NCBI GenBank assembly: GCA_017306865.1
Contig: JAFKHH010000013.1
Location: 1 to 64,000, forward strand
Length of the DNA stretch: 64,000 nt
Direction of reading: 5' to 3'
DNA from: Filimonas sp.
GTDB taxonomy: Bacteria > Bacteroidota > Bacteroidia > Chitinophagales > Chitinophagaceae
Shown: positions 10,850 through 19,392 of the stretch, one piece after another
Layout of the letters: every line of letters starts with the position of its first letter
How positions within the stretch are numbered: the first letter of the stretch is position 1
Translations under genes and position numbers: made by a program
The notes under the pieces: generated by a model
Seen by the model: the letters and a program-made list of their open reading frames with translations, nothing else
Told to the model about the DNA's origin: nothing
Database searches by the model: none

Positions 10850-13636
10850 ATGCTCCGTCATATTATATTATTCCTGATTGTGTTCTTTTCGGTTATCATT
10901 TCTCATGCGCAAAATTTTGGAGGAAACCCCGGCTCCATACGTTGGCGGCAGATCAATACAGATACAGCACGCGTCATTTACCCCGCAGGACTAGATTCTG
11001 TAGCTGCACGCGTAGCCACCATCATTCATGTATTACAGTCTAATTATGTTTCTACTATAGGTGATAAAAAAAGAAAAGTAAGCATCGTGTTGCAAGACAA
11101 CACACTCTTGTCAAACGGCTATGTTGCATTAGGCCCATTCAGAAGTGAATTTTTTATATCTCCTGAACAAAACTCCTCCGATCTAGGCGCACAAGCCTGG
11201 GCAGATAACCTGGCATTACACGAGTTCAGGCACGTACAGCAATATGCCAATTTCAATATTGGATTATCAAAAGTTGCAGGCATTATATTAGGGCAATATG
11301 GGCAAGACTTTGCAAACGCAGCATCTGTTCCTGACTGGTTTTTCGAAGGTGATGCAGTGTATAATGAAACCATGTTAAGTAAACAGGGGAGAGGCAGGTT
11401 ACCCTCTTTCTTTAACGGGTATAAATCTTTCTTCTTTGAAAAGAAAACGTACAGCTACATGAAGCTGCGTAACGGCTCACTTAAAAATTATGTACCCAAT
11501 CATTATAACCTCGGCTATTTACTCGTAGCCTATGGCCGCGATAAATACGGAATGGATTTTTGGCGAAACGTAACTACCCATGCGGCACAGATCCACTCCC
11601 TCTATCCATTGCAAAAGTCAGTAGAAAAATATGCTGGCATAGGGTACAAGCAATTCGTGCACGATGCCTTTGGCTTTTATCAGCAGCAATGGCAGCAAGA
11701 CAGTGTGGCTAATGCAGAATGGCTCACTGCGACACAAAAGAACAACGTAGTCAATTATAAATATCCTTACAACGATAACGGCGACCTCATTGTACTAAAA
11801 AACAGCAATTCAAAAATCCCGGCTTTCTACAGGATCACCAAAACGGGCGAAGAAAAAATTGCTACACGTGATATTAGTTATGATGACTACTTCTCCTATT
11901 CCAATGGGCGAATTATTTACACCGCTTATGCAGCAGACGTGCGTTGGGGAAACAGGAATTACAGTAATATCAAACTGCTAAACCTGGCAGATGGTTCAAC
12001 ACAAACCATTACACATCATGGTAAATATTTTTCACCAGATATAGCACATAACGGCTCGCTGATCGCAGCCACAACTTATACAGACGGAAAGACCTCAGCG
12101 TTGGTACTAATGGATAGCAGTGGCAAGATTATCCGCACCAGGTCCAACAAAGCAGGGCACGTATTTTCTTATCCAAAATTTTCTGACACAGATACATATC
12201 TCTATTACTTCGATCGTAATGAAAAAGGCGAATCTGCCATCTGGAAGGAAAGTGTTTCGGAAGGTAATGCAGAGCTGATCCTCCCTTATGCAAACAGGAT
12301 GGTAAACTTCCCTGTAGTGCAAGGCGACACGCTTATTTATACCTGTACCAACGATGGTAAAGATGAGCTATGGGCATACCAGGCGAAAGAGAATAAACAC
12401 TATAAGCTGGCATCTTACCGTACCGGGGCTTATCAGGGTGTATTAAAAGGAGATAAAGTCGTTTCTTCAGTCTTTACATCCGATGGCTACAGGCTCGCAG
12501 CATTGCCTATACAATGGAAACCAATAGCCGTATCAGATACATTAAAAGCTTTATATGTACAAAAGCCATTTGGCATAGCCGCGAATAACACATTACAGCA
12601 AGTACAGCCCCGTCAGTTTGAAACCGGAAAATATTCCAAAGCAAACGGCCTCTTTAATTTTCATAGCTGGCTACCCTATTACAGCTCACCGGAATATTCG
12701 GTTACCATCTATGGCCAGAATGTGCTGAATACATACCAAAGCCAACTCTACTATATATATAACGAAAACGAGCAATCAAACAGGGTAGGTTACACCGGTG
12801 CTTACGGAGGCTGGTTTGTAGAGCCGGTTTTCAACGTCAGCCAGACATGGCACAGAAGCGGCCGGTATAACCGCGATACCGTCTTTCACTGGAACGAGTC
12901 AAACATCGCAGCGGGCCTGCAGTTACCATTGAATTTCTCTTCCGGCAAATCTTATCACTTTCTTACACTCTCATCCCTCTACAACTACCAGGACGTACAG
13001 TGGACAGGATTGGCTAAAAACCTTTTACGGAAATACAATCTTAATTATCTCGACTCCCGCATACAGTTCACATCCCAGGTGCAGCAGGCGGCTAAGCACA
13101 TCTATCCGCACTGGGGGCAGACCATTTCACTGCAATACAAGAATACGATCGATAAATATACCGCAAGACAATTTTTAGCACGCGCCGCTATTTACTTGCC
13201 GGGGCTAGCAGCCAGCCACAGCCTCGTGCTAAGTGGTGCATACCAGGCAAGGGATACGGCCAATCAATATTATTTTGACAATGATTTTCCCTTTGCAAGA
13301 GGCTACACCAGCGCCGATTTTCCACGCATGTGGCGAATCAGCGGAAATTATCATTTCCCCTTACTGTACCCGGACTGGGGATTTGCTAATATCGTTTATT
13401 TTCAACGGGTTAGAGCAAATGCATTCTATGACTACAGTATAGGTAAAAGTCTCAAAACAGGGAATACCACGCCATTTAATACAGTGGGGGGAGAGATCTA
13501 TTTTGACACCAAATGGTGGAACCAGCAACCAGTAACTTTTGGCGTCAGGTACAGTCATTTGTTAAATAATAATGTTTTTGGCAGTGCCCGGCATGACGTG
13601 TGGGAATTTATTATGCCCGTCAGCCTCTTTCGCTAA
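10850..13636 (+). CDS. Outer-membrane gluzincin metallopeptidase/beta-propeller/beta-barrel protein
   Basis: 928 residues with a signal peptide (residues 1-20, ending SHA|Q). HEFRH at 124-128 is a zinc HExxH motif, and the downstream WFFEGDA places a Glu at about 166, as in gluzincin (M1/M61-like) peptidases. The middle part (about 290-560) has repeated short strands of the kind seen in TolB/WD-like propellers. The C-terminal ~300 residues are rich in alternating aromatic strands and end in a terminal Phe-Arg, which fits an outer-membrane barrel. It probably acts as a cell-surface peptidase; the substrate is unknown. It is transcribed alone, between the giant surface protein and infA. Family-level confidence is good for the peptidase domain and moderate for the rest. 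Confidence 0.8.
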   Translation: MLRHIILFLIVFFSVIISHAQNFGGNPGSIRWRQINTDTARVIYPAGLDSVAARVATIIHVLQSNYVSTIGDKKRKVSIVLQDNTLLSNGYVALGPFRSEFFISPEQNSSDLGAQAWADNLALHEFRHVQQYANFNIGLSKVAGIILGQYGQDFANAASVPDWFFEGDAVYNETMLSKQGRGRLPSFFNGYKSFFFEKKTYSYMKLRNGSLKNYVPNHYNLGYLLVAYGRDKYGMDFWRNVTTHAAQIHSLYPLQKSVEKYAGIGYKQFVHDAFGFYQQQWQQDSVANAEWLTATQKNNVVNYKYPYNDNGDLIVLKNSNSKIPAFYRITKTGEEKIATRDISYDDYFSYSNGRIIYTAYAADVRWGNRNYSNIKLLNLADGSTQTITHHGKYFSPDIAHNGSLIAATTYTDGKTSALVLMDSSGKIIRTRSNKAGHVFSYPKFSDTDTYLYYFDRNEKGESAIWKESVSEGNAELILPYANRMVNFPVVQGDTLIYTCTNDGKDELWAYQAKENKHYKLASYRTGAYQGVLKGDKVVSSVFTSDGYRLAALPIQWKPIAVSDTLKALYVQKPFGIAANNTLQQVQPRQFETGKYSKANGLFNFHSWLPYYSSPEYSVTIYGQNVLNTYQSQLYYIYNENEQSNRVGYTGAYGGWFVEPVFNVSQTWHRSGRYNRDTVFHWNESNIAAGLQLPLNFSSGKSYHFLTLSSLYNYQDVQWTGLAKNLLRKYNLNYLDSRIQFTSQVQQAAKHIYPHWGQTISLQYKNTIDKYTARQFLARAAIYLPGLAASHSLVLSGAYQARDTANQYYFDNDFPFARGYTSADFPRMWRISGNYHFPLLYPDWGFANIVYFQRVRANAFYDYSIGKSLKTGNTTPFNTVGGEIYFDTKWWNQQPVTFGVRYSHLLNNNVFGSARHDVWEFIMPVSLFR

Positions 13637-13694
13637 ATAGCAGTAATTCAAATTTTTAGAAAGAAAAAAGTTCCAAATTCTGGCTAAAAAAGCC

Positions 13695-13702
13695 TACTTT
13701 TG
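13695..13702 (+). promoter_or_regulatory. Possible TAnnTTTG promoter upstream of infA (distal)
   Basis: TACTTTTG matches the Bacteroidota -7 consensus TAnnTTTG and lies about 100 nt before infA. Confidence 0.4.
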
Positions 13703-13776
13703 CACGAATTGCGCAGAATTATTAACAATAATCAGAAAAATGTAACCAAAAGTTTCATTATTCCATTGCATTTTTC

Positions 13777-13784
13777 TATCTTTG
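13777..13784 (+). promoter_or_regulatory. TAnnTTTG promoter of the infA-rplQ cluster
   Basis: TATCTTTG matches the Bacteroidota -7 element and lies 16 nt before the infA start codon. It would let the translation cluster start here independently of the preceding peptidase gene. Confidence 0.6.
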
Positions 13785-13800
13785 CGCTCCCAAAAATCAT

Positions 13801-14019
13801 ATGTCTAAACAACCGCTGATCAAACAAGATGGTGTAATACTTGAAGCGCTGAGCAATGCAATGTTCAGGGTTAAGTTGGAAAATGGCCACGAAATATTGG
13901 CAACCATCTCGGGTAAAATGAGGATGCACTATATCAGGATTTTGCCTGGTGACAGGGTAGGGGTAGAAATGAGTCCTTATGATTTATCAAGGGGAAGGAT
14001 CATATTCAGGTACAAATAA
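13801..14019 (+). CDS. infA: Translation initiation factor IF-1
   Basis: 72 residues, the usual IF-1 length, forming a single S1-like OB fold. Typical blocks are visible: [46 protein letters not shown] and [12 protein letters not shown]-1 binds the 30S A site during initiation. It is first in the alpha-type ribosomal cluster, followed by rpmJ after 84 nt. In many Bacteroidota secY and map come before infA; here the upstream gene is an unrelated peptidase. Confidence 0.97.
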   Translation: MSKQPLIKQDGVILEALSNAMFRVKLENGHEILATISGKMRMHYIRILPGDRVGVEMSPYDLSRGRIIFRYK

Positions 14020-14103
14020 GCTGTAAAGCTGAACCGTATATAAAAGTTGTAGCGTCTGCGAAGATGCAGATAACGTAACAGAAAATTATAATATTGATTC
14101 GTC

Positions 14104-14220
14104 ATGAAAGTTAGAGCATCAGTTAAAAAACGTAGCGCCGACTGCAAAATTGTTCGCAGAAAAGGCAAGCTGTACATCATTAACAAGAAAAATCCTCGCT
14201 TCAAACAAAGACAAGGATAG
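14104..14220 (+). CDS. rpmJ: 50S ribosomal protein L36
   Basis: A 38-residue protein starting [20 protein letters not shown] and ending [12 protein letters not shown]. This is the full L36 length and pattern, with a Cys at position 15 and strongly basic composition. It sits between infA and rpsM, its standard position. Only some of the usual L36 zinc ligands are seen (no CxxC pair), so it is probably the Cys-poor (C-minus) type. Confidence 0.96.
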   Translation: MKVRASVKKRSADCKIVRRKGKLYIINKKNPRFKQRQG

Positions 14221-14328
14221 TTCTCGTTGCATGGTTCCAGGTTTGAAATTTGGAACCTGACTGCCGTCAGGCAAGTTTTAAATTTTGGAATTGTACATAA
14301 GTATTTAAATAAAAACACAATTTAGTTT

Positions 14329-14709
14329 ATGGCACGTATTGCCGGTATAGACTTACCAAAGAATAAAAGAGGAGAAATAGGTTTAACCTATATTTTCGGT
14401 ATTGGCCGTTCTACTGCTCAATACATTCTTGAAAAAGCTAACATCAGCTTAGACAAGAAAGTAAACGAGTGGAACGATGACGAACAGGCAGCTATTCGTA
14501 ATATCATTACAAACGAGTTCAAAGTAGAAGGTCAGCTACGTAGTGAAGTTCAGATGAACATTAAACGTTTGTTGGATATCGCTTGCTACCGTGGTCTGCG
14601 TCACCGTAAAGGATTGCCGCTTCGTGGTCAGCGTACACGTACTAACAGCCGTACTAGAAAAGGTAAACGTAAAACAGTTGCCGGTAAGAAAAAGGCACCT
14701 AAAAAATAG
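14329..14709 (+). CDS. rpsM: 30S ribosomal protein S13
   Basis: 126 residues, starting [20 protein letters not shown]. The central helix-two-turn-helix region and the rRNA-binding tail [20 protein letters not shown] are present, ending in a Lys-rich extension. S13 lies in the 30S head and contacts tRNA and the 50S subunit. It is in the canonical infA-rpmJ-rpsM-rpsK order. A strong palindrome follows 17 nt after the stop codon. Confidence 0.97.
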   Translation: MARIAGIDLPKNKRGEIGLTYIFGIGRSTAQYILEKANISLDKKVNEWNDDEQAAIRNIITNEFKVEGQLRSEVQMNIKRLLDIACYRGLRHRKGLPLRGQRTRTNSRTRKGKRKTVAGKKKAPKK

Positions 14710-14725
14710 TAAATTAACGGAACTA

Positions 14726-14749
14726 CAATCCCGATACGTATCGGGATTG
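14726..14749. terminator. Hairpin between rpsM and rpsK
   Basis: A perfect 24-nt palindrome, CAATCCCGATAC/GTATCGGGATTG, is followed by TTTTCGTTTTT. It looks like an intrinsic terminator or attenuator, although it lies inside a normally co-transcribed ribosomal cluster. Confidence 0.65.
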
Positions 14750-14837
14750 TTTTCGTTTTTATATAAAGCTGCCGGATAGCCTGTAAAAAGGTTGGAGGAG
14801 CTGAGTTTTTTAAAGAAGATTACCTCAAAAAAGAATT

Positions 14838-15239
14838 ATGGCAAAAGCACAGAACAGCGCGAAAGCTGCTGCGAAAAAAAGGATCGTAAAGGTAGACGCT
14901 TATGGCGACGCTCATATCAGCGCTACTTTCAACAACGTAATCATTGCGTTGACTAACAAACAAGGACAAGTTATCAGTTGGTCTTCTGCAGGTAAAATGG
15001 GTTTCAGAGGTTCTAAAAAGAACACTCCATACGCTGCACAGACTGCTGCTCAGGATGCTGCTAAAGTAGCCCTGGACGCTGGTTTGAAAAGAGTAGACGT
15101 ATATGTAAAAGGACCAGGTTCTGGACGTGAAGGCGCTATCCGTGCTTTATCACAGTCAGGTATCGAGATCACTATGATCAAAGACGTGACTCCTTTACCA
15201 CACAATGGTTGCCGTCCTCCTAAGAAAAGAAGAGTTTAA
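14838..15239 (+). CDS. rpsK: 30S ribosomal protein S11
   Basis: 133 residues with the S11 signatures [47 protein letters not shown] and the C-terminal [19 protein letters not shown]11 forms part of the 30S platform near the Shine-Dalgarno helix. It is separated from rpsM by 128 nt containing a hairpin. Confidence 0.97.
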   Translation: MAKAQNSAKAAAKKRIVKVDAYGDAHISATFNNVIIALTNKQGQVISWSSAGKMGFRGSKKNTPYAAQTAAQDAAKVALDAGLKRVDVYVKGPGSGREGAIRALSQSGIEITMIKDVTPLPHNGCRPPKKRRV

Positions 15240-15404
15240 TCTCATCATATAGTACGAAGTGTAAAGCCGGAAATCAGTAAATTGATCTCTTGCTTTATAC
15301 TTCGTACTTCGTATTTCATACTTAGTACTTAATCAAGGGTGCTCCATTCATTTTAGATTTTTATAGATGAAGCATCGTCATTAAAAAATCACAAAAACAA
15401 GAAC

Positions 15405-16010
15405 ATGGCACGTTATAACGGACCAAAAACAAAGATCAGCCGTATTTTCGGTGAGCCTATCTTAGGCAATGGTAAATGGTTAACTAAAAACAGTAACCCT
15501 CCAGGCCAGCATGGTGCAGCTCGTAAACGTAAAAGCTTAGGCGAATACGCTTTACAGTTGAGAGAGAAACAGAAAGCTAAATACACTTACGGTGTATTAG
15601 AGCGTCAGTTCCGCAACACATTTGAAGAAGCTGCCCGTATCAAAGGTGTAACTGGTGAAAACCTGATCAAATTACTGGAAGCTCGTTTAGATAACACAGT
15701 TTTCCGTTTAGGTATAGCTCCTTCACGTCCGGCTGCCCGTCAGTTGGTTAGCCACAAACACGTAACTGTAAATGGCGAAATCGTGAACATCCCTTCTTTC
15801 CAATTGAAACCAGGTGATACTATCGGTTTGAAAGAAAAAACTGAAGGCAACACAGCTTTAACCAGCATGATCCGTGGTAAAAACCCGAAATTCACATGGT
15901 TAGACTGGAATGATGCAGAGAAAAAAGGTACATTTATCACTTACCCTGAAAGGGAAGGTGTTCCTGAGAACATCAAGGAACAACTGATCGTCGAGTTGTA
16001 CTCTAAATAA
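15405..16010 (+). CDS. rpsD: 30S ribosomal protein S4
   Basis: 201 residues, a typical bacterial S4. It starts [19 protein letters not shown] and has the S4 RNA-binding domain ([31 protein letters not shown]) at about 93-155. S4 nucleates 30S assembly and in many bacteria regulates the alpha operon. The 165-nt gap before it holds an A/T-rich GTACTT/TTCGTA dispersed repeat and no gene. Confidence 0.97.
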   Translation: MARYNGPKTKISRIFGEPILGNGKWLTKNSNPPGQHGAARKRKSLGEYALQLREKQKAKYTYGVLERQFRNTFEEAARIKGVTGENLIKLLEARLDNTVFRLGIAPSRPAARQLVSHKHVTVNGEIVNIPSFQLKPGDTIGLKEKTEGNTALTSMIRGKNPKFTWLDWNDAEKKGTFITYPEREGVPENIKEQLIVELYSK

Positions 16011-16018
16011 TGAATTAG

Positions 16019-16058
16019 AGAGTTGTGAATGGATTTTTTACCTTCACAACTCTTTTTT
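16019..16058 (+). terminator. Hairpin after rpsD
   Basis: AGAGTTGTGAA at 16019-16029 pairs exactly with TTCACAACTCT at 16043-16053 and is followed by TTTTT. It has an intrinsic terminator shape between rpsD and rpoA. Confidence 0.65.
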
Positions 16059-16156
16059 CAGCTACAGCTTATCAAATGTGGCTTAAGGCAGATGCCCAAC
16101 CCCCTGGAAAAAGCTGACACAATAACAAACAAGTAAATTAAAACCCGGAGTATAAA

Positions 16157-17155
16157 ATGGCCATTTTAAACTTCCAAAAGCCAGACAAAATCGTTTTACA
16201 AAAAGCAACTGATTTTGAAGGCCAATTTGAGTTTCGTCCACTTGAGCCTGGTTATGGCTTAACCATCGGTAACGCTTTGCGCAGGGTGTTACTTAGCAGT
16301 CTTGAAGGTTATGCTATAGTAGGTATTAAGATCGAGGGCGTAGACCACGAGTTTGCTACTATCAAAGGCGTAACAGAGGATGTTACAGAAATCATCCTTA
16401 ACCTGAAACAGGTTCGTTTCAAGAAAGTAGTAGAACACGAAATCGCTAACGAGAAGATCACTTTATCTATTAAAGGCAAAACTGAATTCACTGCTGCAAA
16501 CATCGGTGAAGGTACGCAGAGCCTGCAGGTAATGAACCCAGAGTTGGTTATCTGTACAATGGATTCTACTTCTAAGCTGGATATCGAATTAACGATCGCT
16601 AAAGGTCGTGGTTACGTTCCTGCTGAAGAAAATAAAGTAAAAGAAGCTCCTTTCGGATACATCGCAATAGACTCGATCCATACTCCAATCAAAAATGTGA
16701 AGTACGGTATCGAAAACTATCGTGTAGAACAAAGGACTGACTACGAAAAACTGGTTCTTGATGTAGCTACAGATGGTACTATCCATCCTGAAGAAGCTGT
16801 TAAACAGGCTTCCCGCATCCTGATCCAGCACCTGATGATCATCACTGATGAAAACATCACTTTCGACAACAAAGAAGATAAGAAAGAAGATGTAGTAGAT
16901 GAGCAGGTATTACAATTACGCAAAGTATTGAAAACACCGCTGGAAGATCTTGATCTTTCTGTGCGTGCATTCAACTGTCTGAAAGCTGCTAAAATTAACA
17001 GCTTGAGCGAGTTGGTACAATATGAGCAGGAAGACCTGATGAAGTTCAGAAACTTCGGTCAGAAATCCCTGAGCGAAATTGAACAAGTATTAACTGAAAG
17101 AGGTCTGCATTTCGGTATGGACCTGGGTAAGTTAGGCCTTGACAACTTAGATTAA
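16157..17155 (+). CDS. rpoA: RNA polymerase alpha subunit
   Basis: 332 residues. The N-terminal dimerisation domain ([23 protein letters not shown] at about 27-50) binds beta/beta'. A linker and C-terminal domain (about 255-325: [40 protein letters not shown]) bind UP elements and activators. It lies between rpsD and rplQ as usual, with a 146-nt upstream gap that includes a terminator-like hairpin. Confidence 0.97.
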   Translation: MAILNFQKPDKIVLQKATDFEGQFEFRPLEPGYGLTIGNALRRVLLSSLEGYAIVGIKIEGVDHEFATIKGVTEDVTEIILNLKQVRFKKVVEHEIANEKITLSIKGKTEFTAANIGEGTQSLQVMNPELVICTMDSTSKLDIELTIAKGRGYVPAEENKVKEAPFGYIAIDSIHTPIKNVKYGIENYRVEQRTDYEKLVLDVATDGTIHPEEAVKQASRILIQHLMIITDENITFDNKEDKKEDVVDEQVLQLRKVLKTPLEDLDLSVRAFNCLKAAKINSLSELVQYEQEDLMKFRNFGQKSLSEIEQVLTERGLHFGMDLGKLGLDNLD

Positions 17156-17162
17156 TCAATTC

Positions 17163-17187
17163 GGGCAGGTCTTTAAACCACCTGCCC
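17163..17187 (+). terminator. Hairpin after rpoA
   Basis: GGGCAGGT at 17163-17170 pairs with ACCTGCCC at 17180-17187, seven nt after the rpoA stop codon and followed by ATTTTAT. It could be a weak terminator or an RNA-processing hairpin. Confidence 0.5.
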
Positions 17188-17241
17188 ATTTTATAACAGT
17201 TCGTAATTCCTGGCACGGTACGAACATAAATAACAACAGCC

Positions 17242-17769
17242 ATGCGTCACGGAGACAAAATCAACAATCTCGGCCGTAAAAAAGCACACAGGGAAGCATT
17301 ACTTGCAAACCTGGCAAGCCAACTGATCACACACAAACGTATCGTTACTACTTTAGCTAAAGCTAAAGCACTGAGAACTTACGTTGAGCCGTTGATCACA
17401 AAAACAAAGAAAACTGGTAGCGAAGCTGAAATCAGCCACAACCACCGCATCGTTTTCAGCTATTTACAAGACAAAACTGCGGTAAAAGAACTGTTTACTG
17501 TAGTAGGTCCTAAAGTAGCATCTCGTCCTGGTGGTTACACTCGTATCATCAAATTAGGCATCCGTGTTGGTGACAACGCTGAAACTGCGATGATCGAACT
17601 GGTTGACTTCAACGAAATCTACGGTAAAGGTGTTGCTAAAGCAGCAGAGCCAGCTAAGAAAACACGTCGTGCCGGTGGTACACGTAAAAAAGCTGACGCT
17701 AAAGCAGAAGAAGCAACTCCAGCTACTGAAGCTCCAGAAGCATCAACTGAAGAAAAAGCAGCAGAATAA
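17242..17769 (+). CDS. rplQ: 50S ribosomal protein L17
   Basis: 175 residues. The conserved L17 core is residues 1-115 ([64 protein letters not shown]). It is followed by an approximately 55-residue Ala/Lys/Glu-rich low-complexity tail of the type common in Bacteroidota. It is the last gene of the ribosomal cluster and is followed by a clear terminator. Confidence 0.96.
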   Translation: MRHGDKINNLGRKKAHREALLANLASQLITHKRIVTTLAKAKALRTYVEPLITKTKKTGSEAEISHNHRIVFSYLQDKTAVKELFTVVGPKVASRPGGYTRIIKLGIRVGDNAETAMIELVDFNEIYGKGVAKAAEPAKKTRRAGGTRKKADAKAEEATPATEAPEASTEEKAAE

Positions 17770-17790
17770 TGAGGCTTTTTTGAAAATAAT

Positions 17791-17829
17791 AAAAGGGCAA
17801 AGCTGTTTACCAGTTTTGCCCTTTTTTTT
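17791..17829 (+). terminator. Intrinsic terminator of rplQ
   Basis: AAAAGGGCAAAGCTG and CAGTTTTGCCCTTTT pair at 14 of 15 positions and end in a run of eight T. It closes the ribosomal cluster. Confidence 0.8.
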
Positions 17830-17958
17830 GCCTTTTCAAAGTTGTAAGTGTTATGAGTTTCAACGATAACAACGGATCTATGTAACAGTGCAACAATTTG
17901 AGAATAAGCATTTTCAAATTATCTCATTTTCAAATCATCAAATTATTCGATTCCTTCT

Positions 17959-17966
17959 TATTTTTG
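17959..17966 (+). promoter_or_regulatory. TAnnTTTG promoter of carA
   Basis: TATTTTTG lies 18 nt before the carA ATG at 17985. This supports the downstream start codon over the in-frame ATG at 17898. Confidence 0.6.
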
Positions 17967-17984
17967 CAAAATTTTCAAGTCATA

Positions 17985-19088
17985 ATGCCGCAATCACAAC
18001 AACCAGCCATTTTAGTATTAGCAGACGGAAATGTTTTTAAGGGTAAAGCTTTTGGTAAAATAGGAACCACTACAGGTGAAATATGCTTTAACACAGGCAT
18101 GACCGGTTACCAGGAAGTGTTTACCGATCCAAGTTACTCTGGTCAGATTCTGATCATGAACAACGTTCATACCGGTAACTATGGTGTAACTGCTGCTGAT
18201 GTAGAAAGTGAGAAAGTACAAATACACGGATTGATAGGCCGTAGCCTTGAAGAGCGTTTTTCCCGCTACCAGGCGACAGATTCACTTGAATCATATTTGA
18301 TCCAGAACAATATTGTAGCGATTGAAGATATAGATACGCGTGCACTGGTGGCACACATCCGTACCAAAGGAGCGATGAATTGTATTATCTCTTCTGAAAT
18401 ACTGGATGTAGAGGAGTTAAAGAAAAAACTGGCAGCTGTACCAAACATGGATGGTTTGGAATTAGCGAGCGTGGTAAGTACAAAAGAAGAATACGAATTA
18501 GGTGACCCTAACGCGGAATTAAAAATAGCAGTGCTGGACTTTGGTGTGAAGAAAAACATTTTGACTTGCCTGGTAGAGCGCGGTGCGCACATTCGTGTAC
18601 ACCCGGCTAAAACACCGTTGAGCAGGCTGAAAGAGTTTAACCCACAAGGTTATTTCATCTCTAACGGTCCTGGCGATCCGGCTGCAATGCCTTACGCAGT
18701 GGAAACGCTGAAAGAAATATTGAAAGAGGAAAAACCTGTTTTCGGTATTTGCTTAGGGCATCAGTTACTGGCACTGGCAAATGACATCCCAACATTCAAA
18801 ATGCACCACGGCCACAGGGGGCTGAACCACCCGGTAAAAAATATCATCACTGGTAAAAGTGAGATCACTACACAGAACCACGGTTTTGGCGTAGACCCGG
18901 AAGCAGTAAAAAAACATCCTTCTGTAGAAGTAACGCACGTGAACCTGAACGATGATTCTATCGAGGGTATCCGCATCAAAAACAAACCGGCCTTCAGCGT
19001 GCAATATCACCCTGAAAGCACACCCGGCCCATTTGATAGCCGCTACCTGTTTGATGATTTTATCAAATTGATCAAAGAGAGCAAATAG
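17985..19088 (+). CDS. carA: Carbamoyl-phosphate synthase small (glutaminase) subunit
   Basis: 367 residues from the ATG at 17985. An upstream in-frame ATG at 17898 would add 29 non-conserved residues and precede the promoter. CarA hydrolyses glutamine and passes ammonia to CarB for arginine and pyrimidine synthesis. The N-terminal CPSase domain is seen (ALVLADGNVFKGKAFG-like start, FNTGMTGYQEVFTDPSYSGQ), as is the class I amidotransferase domain with nucleophile GICLGHQL and His/Glu in the HPEST motif. carB is not in the window. The position after rplQ is common in Bacteroidota. Confidence 0.95.
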   Translation: MPQSQQPAILVLADGNVFKGKAFGKIGTTTGEICFNTGMTGYQEVFTDPSYSGQILIMNNVHTGNYGVTAADVESEKVQIHGLIGRSLEERFSRYQATDSLESYLIQNNIVAIEDIDTRALVAHIRTKGAMNCIISSEILDVEELKKKLAAVPNMDGLELASVVSTKEEYELGDPNAELKIAVLDFGVKKNILTCLVERGAHIRVHPAKTPLSRLKEFNPQGYFISNGPGDPAAMPYAVETLKEILKEEKPVFGICLGHQLLALANDIPTFKMHHGHRGLNHPVKNIITGKSEITTQNHGFGVDPEAVKKHPSVEVTHVNLNDDSIEGIRIKNKPAFSVQYHPESTPGPFDSRYLFDDFIKLIKESK

Positions 19089-19120
19089 TCAGTAAGACAT
19101 CAGTCTGTAAATCATAAGAA

Positions 19121-19148
19121 GAGAGGTTCACGAAAGTGAGCCTCTTTT
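19121..19148 (+). terminator. Terminator-like hairpin after carA
   Basis: GAGGTTCA and TGAGCCTC pair at 7 of 8 positions around CGAAAG and are followed by TTTTG, about 35 nt past the carA stop codon. Confidence 0.6.
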
Positions 19149-19156
19149 GCTTTGCG

Positions 19157-19230
19157 AACTCTGCGTATCCTCTGTGTTCTCTGCGTTATTGTATCGCAAA
19201 GAACGCAAAGGAAACGCAGAGCGCACAAAG
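19157..19230. repeat. CTCTGCG-type dispersed repeat
   Basis: A run of CTCTGCGT/CTCTGTGTTCTCTGCG units followed by inverted forms (GCAAAG, AACGCAGAG) makes a weak hairpin. Similar tracts occur at 24404-24442, 30310-30350, 52200-52235, 52392-52436 and 52868-52905. Confidence 0.5.
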
Positions 19231-19252
19231 ATGAGCAATGAGATACAGTTGC

Positions 19253-19279
19253 AGTGTGCGACGCAACAACGCTTAATAG
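19253..19279 (+). repeat. Dispersed element AGTGTGCGACGCAA, copy 2
   Basis: AGTGTGCGACGCAAC plus GCTTAATAG; compare 26140-26176 and the minus-strand copy at 10673-10711. Confidence 0.5.
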
Positions 19280-19304
19280 AACTACTATTGACGACTACAA
19301 AATA

Positions 19305-19332
19305 AAAAGGCTCCATATACATGGAGCCTTTT
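19305..19332. terminator. Bidirectional terminator between carA and lpdA
   Basis: AAAAGGCTCCAT and ATGGAGCCTTTT form a perfect 12-bp stem, with A and T runs on both sides. It can serve both converging genes. Confidence 0.75.
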
Positions 19333-19357
19333 ACTATTTCTAAACACAGCCTTCGTT

Positions 19358-19392
19358 ATTCGAAATTCCGTGTTCCTTGTTCGTTATTCCCT
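19358..19392. repeat. Dispersed element ATTCGAAATTCC, copy 2
   Basis: About 33 of 35 positions match 10791-10825. The repeat runs into the stop codon of lpdA (19391-19393). Confidence 0.6.

Noticed and set aside
10660-11043. 127-residue open frame before the metallopeptidase gene
   Set aside because: It crosses two dispersed repeats and overlaps the well-supported peptidase gene in another frame.
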